A DNA stretch of 64,000 nt from assembly GCA_963839535.1 (NCBI GenBank), contig CAWIVF010000008.1:186001-250000 (forward strand). Reading direction: 5' to 3'. Every line of letters begins with the position of its first letter. The stretch's first letter is position 1. Both the position numbers and the translations under genes were made by a program. The DNA comes from RHKX01 sp963839535 (GTDB taxonomy: Bacteria; Actinomycetota; Thermoleophilia; Solirubrobacterales; 70-9). Below, in pieces: positions 56,914-64,000 of the stretch. Below the pieces are notes generated by a model. It searched no databases. It was not told the origin of the DNA and was given only the letters and a program-made list of their open reading frames with translations.

Positions 56914-58539
56914 GTGAGCTACTTAGAAGCAGCAACGGGCGCCTGGATGGCGCTGCCCACCGTGGACGAGGTGCTTTACGAGATCAGCAGATGGAGCCCG
57001 CTCCTGATGCTGATCTTCATCGTGCTGCTCGTCTACACGATGTTCCGAATGCTCTCGCTGATGCCGAAGACGAAGCCTCAGGAGATCAAGCCCAAGAAGC
57101 GCAGCGGGGTTCGCTGGGACGACGTCGCCGGACTCGAGGGCACCAAGGACGAGCTGCGCGAGGTCGTCGAGTTCCTCTCCGACCCGAAGCGGTTCAAGTC
57201 GCTGGGCGCCAAGGTCCCGAAGGGGATCCTCCTGCACGGCCCTCCCGGCACCGGCAAGACGATGCTCGCCAAGGCCGTCGCCCAGGAGTCGGGCGCCAAC
57301 TTCTTCAGCCAGTCCGCCTCCTCGTTCGTCGAGATGTTCGCCGGACTCGGCGCCGCCCGCATCCGCCGCCTGTTCAAGGAGGCCCGCGAGAACTCCCCGG
57401 CGATCCTCTTCATCGACGAGCTCGACGCCGTCGGCCGCACCCGCGGCAACGACGTCTCCGGCGAGCGCGACCAGACGCTGAACCAGCTGCTGGTGGAGAT
57501 GGACGGCTTCGCCGCCACCGAGAACATCGTCGTCATGGCGGCCTCCAACCTGCTCGAGTCGCTGGACTCCGCCCTGCTGCGGCCCGGGCGCTTCGACCGC
57601 CAGGTGTTCGTCCCCGCCCCGGACCTGACCGGCCGCGAGGAGATCCTCAAGGTCCACACGAAGAACAAGCCGCTGAGCCAGGCGATCGATCTCCGCCGGG
57701 TCGCCCAGCACACCGCCGGGCTGACCGGGGCCGACCTCGCCAACCTCTGCAACGAGGCGGCGATCCAGGCGGGCCGGCGCAAGCGCGACTTCATCGTGCA
57801 GGCCGACTTCGACGACGCCTTCGAGCGCGTCGTGGCGGGTCTCGCCAGCCGCAAGCTGATCACCAACAGCGAGAAGCGGGTGGTGGCCTGGCACGAGGCC
57901 GGGCACGCGCTGGTCTCCGAGCTCCTGCCGACCGTCGATCAGGTCCAGAAGGTCTCGATCGTGCCCCGCGGCAAGGCGCTCGGCTACACCCTCAACCTCC
58001 CGCAGGAGGACCGCTACCTGAAGTCCCGCCAGGAGCTGATCGACTACATGAAGGTCCTCCTCGGCGGCCGCGTCGCCGAGCAGATCACCTTCGGGCGGGT
58101 CACCACGGGCGCCTCCGACGATCTCGGCAAGGTCACCGAGATCGCCCGCTCGATGGTCTACGAGTACGGGATGGGCACCTCGATCCGCTCCCACCAGGTG
58201 CCCGCGAACGACTGGAACGTCTCGGAGATGATGCGCCAGCGCCGCGACGAGGAGGTCACCGAGATCGCCGAGGAGGCCTACCGCGGCGCCCAGGCGCTGA
58301 TCCTCGAGCATCGCGACCTGCTCGACGAGATCGCCCACGCGCTCCTCGACCGCGAGGTCATCGACCACGAGGAGATCCTCCAGATCATGGCCGGCCGGGG
58401 CGACTCCGCCCTCGCTCCGCCGCCGCTGACGCCGGAGCCCGCGGTTCGCCCGGCCTCTCGCCCGGCGATGGCCATGCCCTCGACGCCACCGGACGAGGAA
58501 CCGCCGACCTCCAGCAAGCCGCCGCCCGGCCAGGGCTGA
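56914..58539 (+). CDS. ftsH: FtsH-type AAA+ zinc protease lacking the periplasmic domain
   Basis: 541 residues. AAA+ motifs: Walker A LLHGPPGTGKTMLAKAVAQE, pore loop near SASSFVEMFAGLGAARIR, Walker B AILFIDELDAVGRTRG, and the second region of homology ALLRPGRFDRQVFVPAPD. The protease has zinc motif VAWHEAGHALV and the third ligand Asp in TGASDDLGKVTEIARSMV. The N-terminus has only one TM helix (LLMLIFIVLLVYTMF) instead of two flanking a ~70-residue outside domain. It ends in a Pro-rich tail. Start GTG 56914 follows GATGAGG. Confidence 0.9.
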   Translation: MSYLEAATGAWMALPTVDEVLYEISRWSPLLMLIFIVLLVYTMFRMLSLMPKTKPQEIKPKKRSGVRWDDVAGLEGTKDELREVVEFLSDPKRFKSLGAKVPKGILLHGPPGTGKTMLAKAVAQESGANFFSQSASSFVEMFAGLGAARIRRLFKEARENSPAILFIDELDAVGRTRGNDVSGERDQTLNQLLVEMDGFAATENIVVMAASNLLESLDSALLRPGRFDRQVFVPAPDLTGREEILKVHTKNKPLSQAIDLRRVAQHTAGLTGADLANLCNEAAIQAGRRKRDFIVQADFDDAFERVVAGLASRKLITNSEKRVVAWHEAGHALVSELLPTVDQVQKVSIVPRGKALGYTLNLPQEDRYLKSRQELIDYMKVLLGGRVAEQITFGRVTTGASDDLGKVTEIARSMVYEYGMGTSIRSHQVPANDWNVSEMMRQRRDEEVTEIAEEAYRGAQALILEHRDLLDEIAHALLDREVIDHEEILQIMAGRGDSALAPPPLTPEPAVRPASRPAMAMPSTPPDEEPPTSSKPPPGQG

Positions 58540-58588
58540 TCCACGCCTCGCCCCCGGGCGGGGAAGCGGGCCGAATACACTGCCCGCG

Positions 58589-58999
58589 ATGTTCGACCGG
58601 ATCGACCACGTAGGCATCGCCGTCGAGGACCTCGACGCCGCGGTGGAGCTCTACGAAAACACCTTCGGAATGCCGCTCGTCCACCGCGAGACGGTCGAGG
58701 AACAGGGCGTCGAGGCGGTCCTGCTCGACGTCGGCGACGGTCACATCGAGCTGCTCAAGCCGCTCGGCGAGGACACGCCGGTCGGCAAGTTCCTCGCCAA
58801 GAAGGGCAGCGGCATGCACCACGTGGCCTACGCCGTCAGCGACATCGACCGCGCGATCGCCGAGCTGACCGAGCGCGGGGTCGAGATGATCGACCGCGAG
58901 GCGCGCGTCGGCATCCGCGGCAGCCGGGTCGCATTCCTTCACCCCCGCTCCACCGGCGGGGTGCTCACCGAGATCGTCGAACCCGTGGAGGGACACTGA
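58589..58999 (+). CDS. mce: Methylmalonyl-CoA epimerase
   Basis: 136 residues of the vicinal oxygen chelate fold. Metal ligands: His in RIDHVGIAVEDLDAAVELY, His in GSGMHHVAYAVSDID and Glu in GGVLTEIVEPVE, with the catalytic Glu in DGHIELLKPL. It interconverts (R)- and (S)-methylmalonyl-CoA on the propionate pathway. The mutase genes are not in the window. A small hypothetical gene starts two bases after its stop. Confidence 0.93.
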   Translation: MFDRIDHVGIAVEDLDAAVELYENTFGMPLVHRETVEEQGVEAVLLDVGDGHIELLKPLGEDTPVGKFLAKKGSGMHHVAYAVSDIDRAIAELTERGVEMIDREARVGIRGSRVAFLHPRSTGGVLTEIVEPVEGH

Positions 59000-59000
59000 G

Positions 59001-59213
59001 ATGGCAGGGAAACTGAGGCGCGTCGAGCTCGGATTCGACGGCGGGCAGGTGATCGCCGTTCGGGTCGCCGAGGAGGAGCTCGAGACCCTGCGGACGAGCC
59101 TCGGCCAGGGCGGCTGGCACCGTTTCGCGACCGACGACGCCGAGGTCGACGCCGACCTCGACAAGCTCGTCTTCGTGCGGACCGAGGGCGACGCCCAGAA
59201 GGTCGGCTTCTAG
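59001..59213 (+). CDS. Small protein of unknown function next to epimerase gene
   Basis: 70 residues: KLRRVELGFDGGQVIAVRVA, then EEELETLRTSLGQGGWHRFA, and an acidic strand DADLDKLVFVRTEG. Compact, mostly beta, no TM or catalytic motif. It starts almost on the mce stop (TGAGATG), so it is co-translated. I do not recognise the family; the tight coupling to mce suggests a link to acyl-CoA metabolism, but this is a guess. Confidence 0.65.
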   Translation: MAGKLRRVELGFDGGQVIAVRVAEEELETLRTSLGQGGWHRFATDDAEVDADLDKLVFVRTEGDAQKVGF

Positions 59214-59223
59214 AGCGGGAGCC

Positions 59224-60208
59224 TCAGGCGGCGAGCGCGTCCCAGAGACGCCGCTCCGCCGCGACGATCGTCCCCGCGACGGTCGCGATCCGTGCCCAGG
59301 CCTCGGCGTCGGGCTCGGCTGACTCGCTCGCCTCGTACATCGCGGCGGCCAGCTCGCTCCAGTGCTCGGCGGCGGCCTCGGCGAGCTCCGCTTCCGGCCG
59401 CCCCACCTCGGCGAGGAAGCGGGCGTAGAGGCGGCGGAAGTTGCCGCCGCCGGTGCCGCGGCGCTCGATCACCTGGTAGCTGAAGCGCGCGCACCACTGC
59501 CAGTCGGAGGCGTCGCTCGGCCAGTCCCCGACCTCGGCGGCGAAGCGCTCGAGGGCCGCCATCCCCTCGAACTCCCCCAGCTCCGGCTCGAGCATCAGGC
59601 CGGCCGCGCGCTCGATCGCGGGGCCGGCCGCCGCGATCAGATCCTCGACCGTGGGAGCGGCGCCGGGCAGGTCGACCATGTGGCCGGCGAGGGGGTAGAA
59701 GGGGTGCTGCTCGTGGCGCGCCCGCTCCAGCCCGCCGAGCGAGGTCCGCTGCAGGCCCTCGAACGCGGTGTCGGAGACGTACGCGGATTCGGCGTCGTAG
59801 CCGGCGAGGACGATGGCGTGACCGGGGAAGTGGGCGGAGCTGCCGTAGTGGTCGAGGTGGAAGAGGTCGGTGATCAGCAGCACCGGGCGGCCCTCGTCGA
59901 CCGACTCGCGCGGCGAGGCGCCACGACTCCGCCGGGTCGGGCGCCGTGCGCAGCCGCAGCGGGGCGCCGGTCAGCTTCAGGAAGTTCTCCTCGAGGCGCC
60001 CGGTGCGGCCGTTGGTGAACCGCGACGGGGAGAGGTCGTCGGCGACGAAGTAGTAGAAGCACGGGCCGGCGCCGAGGCCGAAGGCGAGCTCCTCGGAGAT
60101 CGCGACCCCGTGGAAGGCGAGCAGGTTGCGCAGCGCCGTGGAGCCGCAGTGATGCCCGGTCAGATGCTCGAAGCCCGGGACCATCCGGGCGGTGCCGACC
60201 GCTTCCAT
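59224..60208 (-). CDS. BtrH_N / DUF4872-type protein (frameshifted)
   Basis: About 327 residues. The N domain has VPGFEHLTGHHCGSTALRNL with the HCGSTAL motif (Cys nucleophile candidate), SEELAFGLGAGPCFYYF, and after a shift near 59925 VLLITDLFHLDHYG and PGHAIVLAGYDAESAYVSDT (His/Asp of the peptidase-like site). The C domain (GGNFRRLYARFLAEVG) matches DUF4872. BtrH transfers an acyl group in butirosin synthesis; most members are uncharacterised. No antibiotic cluster is around it. The 3' end is just past the small gene above, convergent. Confidence 0.78.
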
Positions 60209-60221
60209 CGGCGTGATTCTC

Positions 60222-61322
60222 TCAGGCGGGCGGCGCGTCGCCGCGCAGGCGCAGGTACTCCTCGCGGACGCGGAAGACCGACCGCAGCTCGCTCGTGATC
60301 TCCTCGAGGAACTCCTCGCGGTAGGTCGCGTCGGTGAGCATCGCGATCGCGAAGTAGAGGCCGGTGAAGGCGGCGAGGCCACCGGCCACCTTGAGCAGCT
60401 CGGTCGTCAGCTGGAACTGCTCGCCGAACACGGTGAAGTTCCAGATGACGTCGCAGCACCGATCCGGCCCGAGCCACGATTCGCGCACCGCCTCGTTGAT
60501 GGCGAGGAGCCCGAAGAGGATGAAGAAGGCGGCGACCATCAGGCTGACCAGCAGCACCTGGACGGCCTGGCTGGTGAACAGCACCAGGCCGACGTTGCGG
60601 CGCTGCTTCGTCTGCAGCGGCGCGCCCTCGGTGCCCACCTCGGCCTCCAGCTTGCGGACCTCACGCGGCAGCAGGGCGAAGAGGAACGCGGTGCCGAGCC
60701 CGATGAAGAGGAGCGCGATCGCGATCAGGTCGACGTCGGAGATGTAGGTGAACACCTGCCACATCTCCGTGCTCATGAAGGTCAGCAGAGCGAAGATCAT
60801 CAGCAGCGGGACGGCCCGCGCCAGCAACGTCAGCGAGGCGCGCAGCTGGCTGATCAGCCGCCTGGCGACCCAGCGCAGGATCGAGAGCAGGCCGTAGCCG
60901 AAGATCGCGTAGACGAGCAGGAGGATCCCCACGTTCGCCGCGGCGGTGCCGATGGCGCTGCGCACCTGACCGCCGAAGATCAGCGGCAGCACCGCCGGCG
61001 CCAGCACGAAGACCACCTGCTCGGCGCGCCCGACGGTCTCCGGCATCGCCGTGGCGGGGCGGCCGCGCCAGCGATTCAGGGCGGCTCCCACGACGAGCAG
61101 GATCACGAGCCCGCCGATGGCCGCGCCGATGTTGGCCCAGAGCGACCAGTCGAGGTCGATCGCGCCGAGCATCTCGCCGACGAAGATCAGGACGAGCAGG
61201 GGTGCCGCGCGATTGAAGACGTTGGTGGAGGCGGAGAAGTCCTCGTCGAAGAGCGGCAGGCCGGAGCTCTGGAAGCGCTCGCGGCAGGCCTCGATGCGCG
61301 CGTCGCGCCCTTCGTCGGTCAC
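60222..61322 (-). CDS. Multi-pass membrane protein of unknown function
   Basis: 366 residues. About seven TM helices (AAPLLVLIFVGEMLGA, IGAAIGGLVILLVVGAAL, VVFVLAPAVLPLIFGG, ANVGILLLVYAIFGYGLL, LMIFALLTFMSTEMW, IAIALLFIGLGTAFLFALL, QVLLVSLMVAAFFILFGLL). N-terminal CRERFQSSGLPLFDEDFSAS and a C-terminal cytosolic piece EEFLEEITSELRSVFRVREEY. No family recognised. GTG 61322 is chosen because the ORF upstream reads as antisense of the lipid kinase. Possible co-transcription with the BtrH_N gene 14 bases on. Confidence 0.72.
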   Translation of the reverse strand: MTDEGRDARIEACRERFQSSGLPLFDEDFSASTNVFNRAAPLLVLIFVGEMLGAIDLDWSLWANIGAAIGGLVILLVVGAALNRWRGRPATAMPETVGRAEQVVFVLAPAVLPLIFGGQVRSAIGTAAANVGILLLVYAIFGYGLLSILRWVARRLISQLRASLTLLARAVPLLMIFALLTFMSTEMWQVFTYISDVDLIAIALLFIGLGTAFLFALLPREVRKLEAEVGTEGAPLQTKQRRNVGLVLFTSQAVQVLLVSLMVAAFFILFGLLAINEAVRESWLGPDRCCDVIWNFTVFGEQFQLTTELLKVAGGLAAFTGLYFAIAMLTDATYREEFLEEITSELRSVFRVREEYLRLRGDAPPA

Positions 61323-61389
61323 GCGCCCATTCCACCTCCCGGCCCGGACGCTGCCCGGCCGGTCCCGGGCCGTCACTAGGGTCGTCGCC

Positions 61390-62247
61390 GTGACGTCGAT
61401 CGCACTGCTGGTCAACCGCGAGTCCGGAGCCGGGCGCGCTGAGGAGGTCGAGGACCTGCTCGCCGCCGAGGGCGCCGAGGTGCGGTGCTTCGACGTGCAC
61501 GAGTGCGAGGCGGCGGCCGGATCGGGCGCGGACCGGGTGGTCGTCGCCGGCGGCGACGGATCGATCGGCTTCGCGGCTGCGGCGGCAGCGGCGGCCGAGG
61601 TCCCGATCGCGGTCATCGCCGCCGGGACCGCGAACGACTTCGCCGCCGGGCTCGGCCTTCCGGATGACCTCGGCGAGGCGTCGCGGCTGGCGGCGCGCGG
61701 CACGGAGCTCCGGTCGCTCGAGCTGGCGCGGGTCGGCGGCCGCCCCTTCGTGAACATCGCGAGCGTCGGGCTCTCCCCCACGGCGGCCGAGCACGCCCAC
61801 GGGCTCAAGGGGCGCCTCGGGGCGCTGGCCTATCCGCTCGGGGCGATCAGGGCCGGCTTCGGCGCCACTCCGGTTCGCTGCCGGGTGTCCTGCGACGGGG
61901 GCGAGGTCCACGACGGTGAGGCGTGGCAGGTGTCGGTCGCCAGCGTCGGCGCCTTCGGCGGCGGCGCGTCGGTCGAGGCGGACGCCACCGACGGCAAGCT
62001 CGACCTCGTCGTGATCGAGGGCAGCAATCGGATCAGGCTGGCCAAGCACGCCTACGGGATGAGGATCGGCAGCGTCGAGGGGCAGAAGGGTGTCCTCGAC
62101 CGCCGCTGCGACACGGTCGAGTTGGAGCTGGACGGCGACGAGACGCTCAACGTCGACGGCGAGCTGATCGGAGCCGACGAGCTCGCCGAGGAAGGGACGA
62201 TCCGCTTCGAGGTCGAGCACCGGGCCTTCGACCTGGTCGTCGGCTAG
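61390..62247 (+). CDS. Diacylglycerol kinase-like lipid kinase
   Basis: 285 residues of the DagK/YegS group. It phosphorylates a lipid alcohol with ATP. The nucleotide site is RVVVAGGDGSIGFAA (GGDGS), with IAAGTANDFAAGLGLP for the second loop. The C half has GEAWQVSVASVGAFGGGASV and LNVDGELIGADE. Start GTG 61390. Divergent from the membrane protein; ended by a hairpin. Confidence 0.88.
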   Translation: MTSIALLVNRESGAGRAEEVEDLLAAEGAEVRCFDVHECEAAAGSGADRVVVAGGDGSIGFAAAAAAAAEVPIAVIAAGTANDFAAGLGLPDDLGEASRLAARGTELRSLELARVGGRPFVNIASVGLSPTAAEHAHGLKGRLGALAYPLGAIRAGFGATPVRCRVSCDGGEVHDGEAWQVSVASVGAFGGGASVEADATDGKLDLVVIEGSNRIRLAKHAYGMRIGSVEGQKGVLDRRCDTVELELDGDETLNVDGELIGADELAEEGTIRFEVEHRAFDLVVG

Positions 62248-62264
62248 CGCGGGGTGACGGCGGC

Positions 62265-62281
62265 CCACACCTAGGGTGTGG
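62265..62281 (+). terminator. Hairpin after lipid kinase gene
   Basis: CCACACC (62265-62271) and GGTGTGG (62275-62281) with the loop TAG form a perfect 7-bp stem 18 bases past the stop. It lacks a T-run, like other hairpins in this window. Confidence 0.5.
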
Positions 62282-62315
62282 CGGCGCAGGGCCGGCGCCG
62301 GGCTACCTTCCCCAT

Positions 62316-63572
62316 ATGAAGGGGAGACCTGTCGGATCCGTCCGCCGTCGCCGCTCGGCGGCGGGTGTCAGCGCCGTCGCCACCGTCCTTGCGCTCGGCG
62401 CCGGCGGCGAGGTCGCAACCGCGGAGAGGATCCGGGTGACCAACACCGCCGAGAAGGGCCCGGGAAGCTTCGCCGCCGCGGCCCGGCGCGCCCAGTCCGA
62501 CAGGGACCGCGACGTGATCGCCTTCCGATCCGGGCTGCGCGGCGCCATCCGGCTCGAGCAGGGGGTCAGGTTCAGCCACGCGGTCGTCCTCAGGGGACCG
62601 GGCGGCATCGACTCGAACTTCAGCCTCAAGGGGCCGCGGTCCGGCTCGAAGCTCTCCTTCGACGACATCTTCGACCACGGCACCGTCGACGGCGACGAGG
62701 GCGCCAAGGCGGCGATCCGCGGTCTGCACCTGAAGCGGGTGTCGATCAGCGGCCTCAACAGCCGGGTCGACCTCGTCAACTCGCGGGTGAGCGGCAGTGG
62801 AACCGCCGACGGCGCCGGCTTCTACAACTACGGCTACGGCGACACCTCGCACATCAGGCGCTCGACCATCACCGGCTGGGAGCAGGGGGTGGCCGTCTAC
62901 GACTCCGAGCTGCACATCGACCAGTCCGTGATCTCGGGCAACCAGCCCGGCGGAGGGCTGACCGGCGGCGGCTACTCCAACACGAGGATCAGCGCCTCCC
63001 TGATCTCGGGAAACACGGGACCGAGCGGCGGGCTCATCGCCTTTTACTACGCCGACGTCGACATGACGAACTCGACGATCACCGGCAACGTGGCCACCGC
63101 CGTCGACGGCCCGGGTGTGATCGGCGCGCACGGCGGCGGGGTCAGCGGCGACGTCGAGGTGAACGAGTCCACGATCACCGGCAACACCGCCCAGCACGGC
63201 GGAGGGGTCGGCTCCTACCCCGGCTCCGGCGGCTACGCCACGGTCACGAACTCGATCGTGGCGAACAACGAGTCGACCGATCCCGCCGACGGCGAGGACT
63301 GCGCGAAGGGCGTGAACTCTGGCGGCGGGAACCTGATCGAGTCGCCGGGCGCCTGCAACCTGAAGCCCGGCGACCTGTTCGGCGTCGACCCGCTCCTCGG
63401 GCCCCTGGCCGACAACGGCGGTCCAACCTCGACCCAGGCACTCAAGCGCGGATCACCGGCGATCGGGCTGGCGATCCCGAAGAAGGCGACGCGGAAGGAC
63501 CAGCGCGGGGTGCGGCGCGACGGCGACCCCGACAGCGGCGCCTACGAACGCCGGACGGGCCGCCCCGGCTAG
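62316..63572 (+). CDS. Secreted right-handed beta-helix protein
   Basis: 418 residues. A signal peptide (SAAGVSAVATVLALGAGGEVATA) is followed by a repetitive beta-helix of STITGN / SVISGNQPGG / SLISGNTGPSGG / NSTITGNVA rungs (residues ~180-330), similar to pectate-lyase-like or autotransporter-style repeats. The C-terminal piece NLIESPGACNL, DPLLGPLADNGGPTSTQAL and DPDSGAYE is the Choice-of-anchor-Q type end. It is probably surface displayed; no active-site residues are evident. Frame intact. Confidence 0.85.
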   Translation: MKGRPVGSVRRRRSAAGVSAVATVLALGAGGEVATAERIRVTNTAEKGPGSFAAAARRAQSDRDRDVIAFRSGLRGAIRLEQGVRFSHAVVLRGPGGIDSNFSLKGPRSGSKLSFDDIFDHGTVDGDEGAKAAIRGLHLKRVSISGLNSRVDLVNSRVSGSGTADGAGFYNYGYGDTSHIRRSTITGWEQGVAVYDSELHIDQSVISGNQPGGGLTGGGYSNTRISASLISGNTGPSGGLIAFYYADVDMTNSTITGNVATAVDGPGVIGAHGGGVSGDVEVNESTITGNTAQHGGGVGSYPGSGGYATVTNSIVANNESTDPADGEDCAKGVNSGGGNLIESPGACNLKPGDLFGVDPLLGPLADNGGPTSTQALKRGSPAIGLAIPKKATRKDQRGVRRDGDPDSGAYERRTGRPG

Positions 63573-63610
63573 CGGTTGCGGCCATGCGGCGGGGCCTATC
63601 CTCCCCCGCC

Positions 63611-64000
63611 GTGCTCGAACGTCCCCAGAGACTCCGCCTGCCCCCGCCGCCGACGCGGCGACGCCGCCTGCAGCGGCGAATCGAGGCGCGCCGCAATCCG
63701 CTGCGGCGGGTGCTGCAGGTGCTCGGCCGCGCCGACCAGCGCGCCCTCGTCGCGCTGCGGACCCACGGGCACACCGAGCTCGGCGACCGCGTCGCGCAGG
63801 GACTCGGCCTGTTCGGCGAGATGGGCTCGGGCTGGATCGCGCTCGCCGGAACCGGCGCGCTCCTGCAGCCGGACCGCCGCAACCGCTGGCTGGCCGCCGC
63901 GACGGCGCCGCCCGCGGCGATCCTCCTCAACTACTCGATCAAGCTGACGATCGGGCGCCAGCGGCCGCTGCTCGACGACCACCCGCCGCTCGCTCGCGCC
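63611..64000 (+). CDS. PAP2-superfamily phosphatase, N-terminal fragment
   Basis: The gene runs off the right edge; 130 codons are visible from GTG 63611. An Arg-rich N-terminus is followed by TM helices (SGWIALAGTGALLQ, LAAATAAPPAAILLNY) and the first PAP2 motif SIKLTIGRQRPLL (K-x6-RP). Such enzymes dephosphorylate lipid phosphates such as phosphatidate or undecaprenyl diphosphate. Motifs 2 and 3 would lie past the window. Confidence 0.75.
   Translation, partial: MLERPQRLRLPPPPTRRRRLQRRIEARRNPLRRVLQVLGRADQRALVALRTHGHTELGDRVAQGLGLFGEMGSGWIALAGTGALLQPDRRNRWLAAATAPPAAILLNYSIKLTIGRQRPLLDDHPPLARA

Overview
This window is GC-rich and densely coded on both strands, and no gap between genes exceeds 300 bases. 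The gene content points to an actinobacterium of the Thermoleophilia (Solirubrobacterales-like). The clues are very high GC, the rpsF-ssb-rpsR-rplI-dnaB replication/ribosome cluster with a long Ala/Pro tail on S6, a GT87-type membrane mannosyltransferase, and small secreted proteins built around a GSKIDGADIKKNSITGKQI-type segment. The lineage is an inference; no 16S gene is present.

Layout. 0-4 kb: helicase-loader fragment, dnaB, rplI, rpsR, ssb and rpsF (all minus). 4-8 kb: trehalose genes (OtsA, TreT) with an inositol-monophosphatase-type phosphatase. 8-11.6 kb: response regulator, sensor kinase and HtrA-type lipoprotein protease in one overlapping operon. 11.7-19 kb: a degenerate M28-like membrane protein, a FlgM-like anti-sigma factor with a sigma-28-like promoter, thiL, a GT87 mannosyltransferase, HAD phosphatase, CPBP protease, L,D-transpeptidase and pyrE. 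19-21.4 kb: a broken subtilase-like gene. 21.5-27.3 kb: a signalling island combining c-di-GMP enzymes with partner-switching components: a GGDEF-EAL protein with a B12-domain-like tail, a membrane PP2C phosphatase, a STAS protein and an EAL-HATPase fusion. 27.3-35 kb: NlpC/P60, alcohol dehydrogenase, MFS exporter, tRNA-Arg(CCT), fatty-acid desaturase, a secreted protein, a cysteine hydrolase and a GalT-like enzyme. 35-38 kb: slipin, NfeD and TlpA. 38-42.4 kb: an SF2 helicase with acidic ends and a second GGDEF-EAL protein. 42.4-50 kb: birA, SAM hydrolase, then haem synthesis (cobA-hemD, hemC, hemA) contiguous with cytochrome c maturation (ccmD, C, B, A). 50-64 kb: Nudix, aldehyde dehydrogenase, HxlR regulator divergent from an MFS exporter, RarA, DUF1385, FtsH, methylmalonyl-CoA epimerase, a BtrH_N-type protein, lipid kinase, a beta-helix protein and a PAP2 phosphatase cut by the window end.

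A striking property is that about 20 genes, including housekeeping genes (rplI, thiL, hemD, otsA), are broken by single-base frameshifts whose two halves match one family end to end. This looks far more like indel error in the sequence than mass gene decay. Spans below are given for the repaired genes, with approximate shift positions.

The most promising biology is the 21.5-27.3 kb island. It holds the phosphatase, the anti-anti-sigma factor and an anti-sigma kinase domain of a partner switch, but the kinase domain is fused to an intact-looking c-di-GMP phosphodiesterase domain. This suggests direct coupling of c-di-GMP turnover to a sigma-factor switch.
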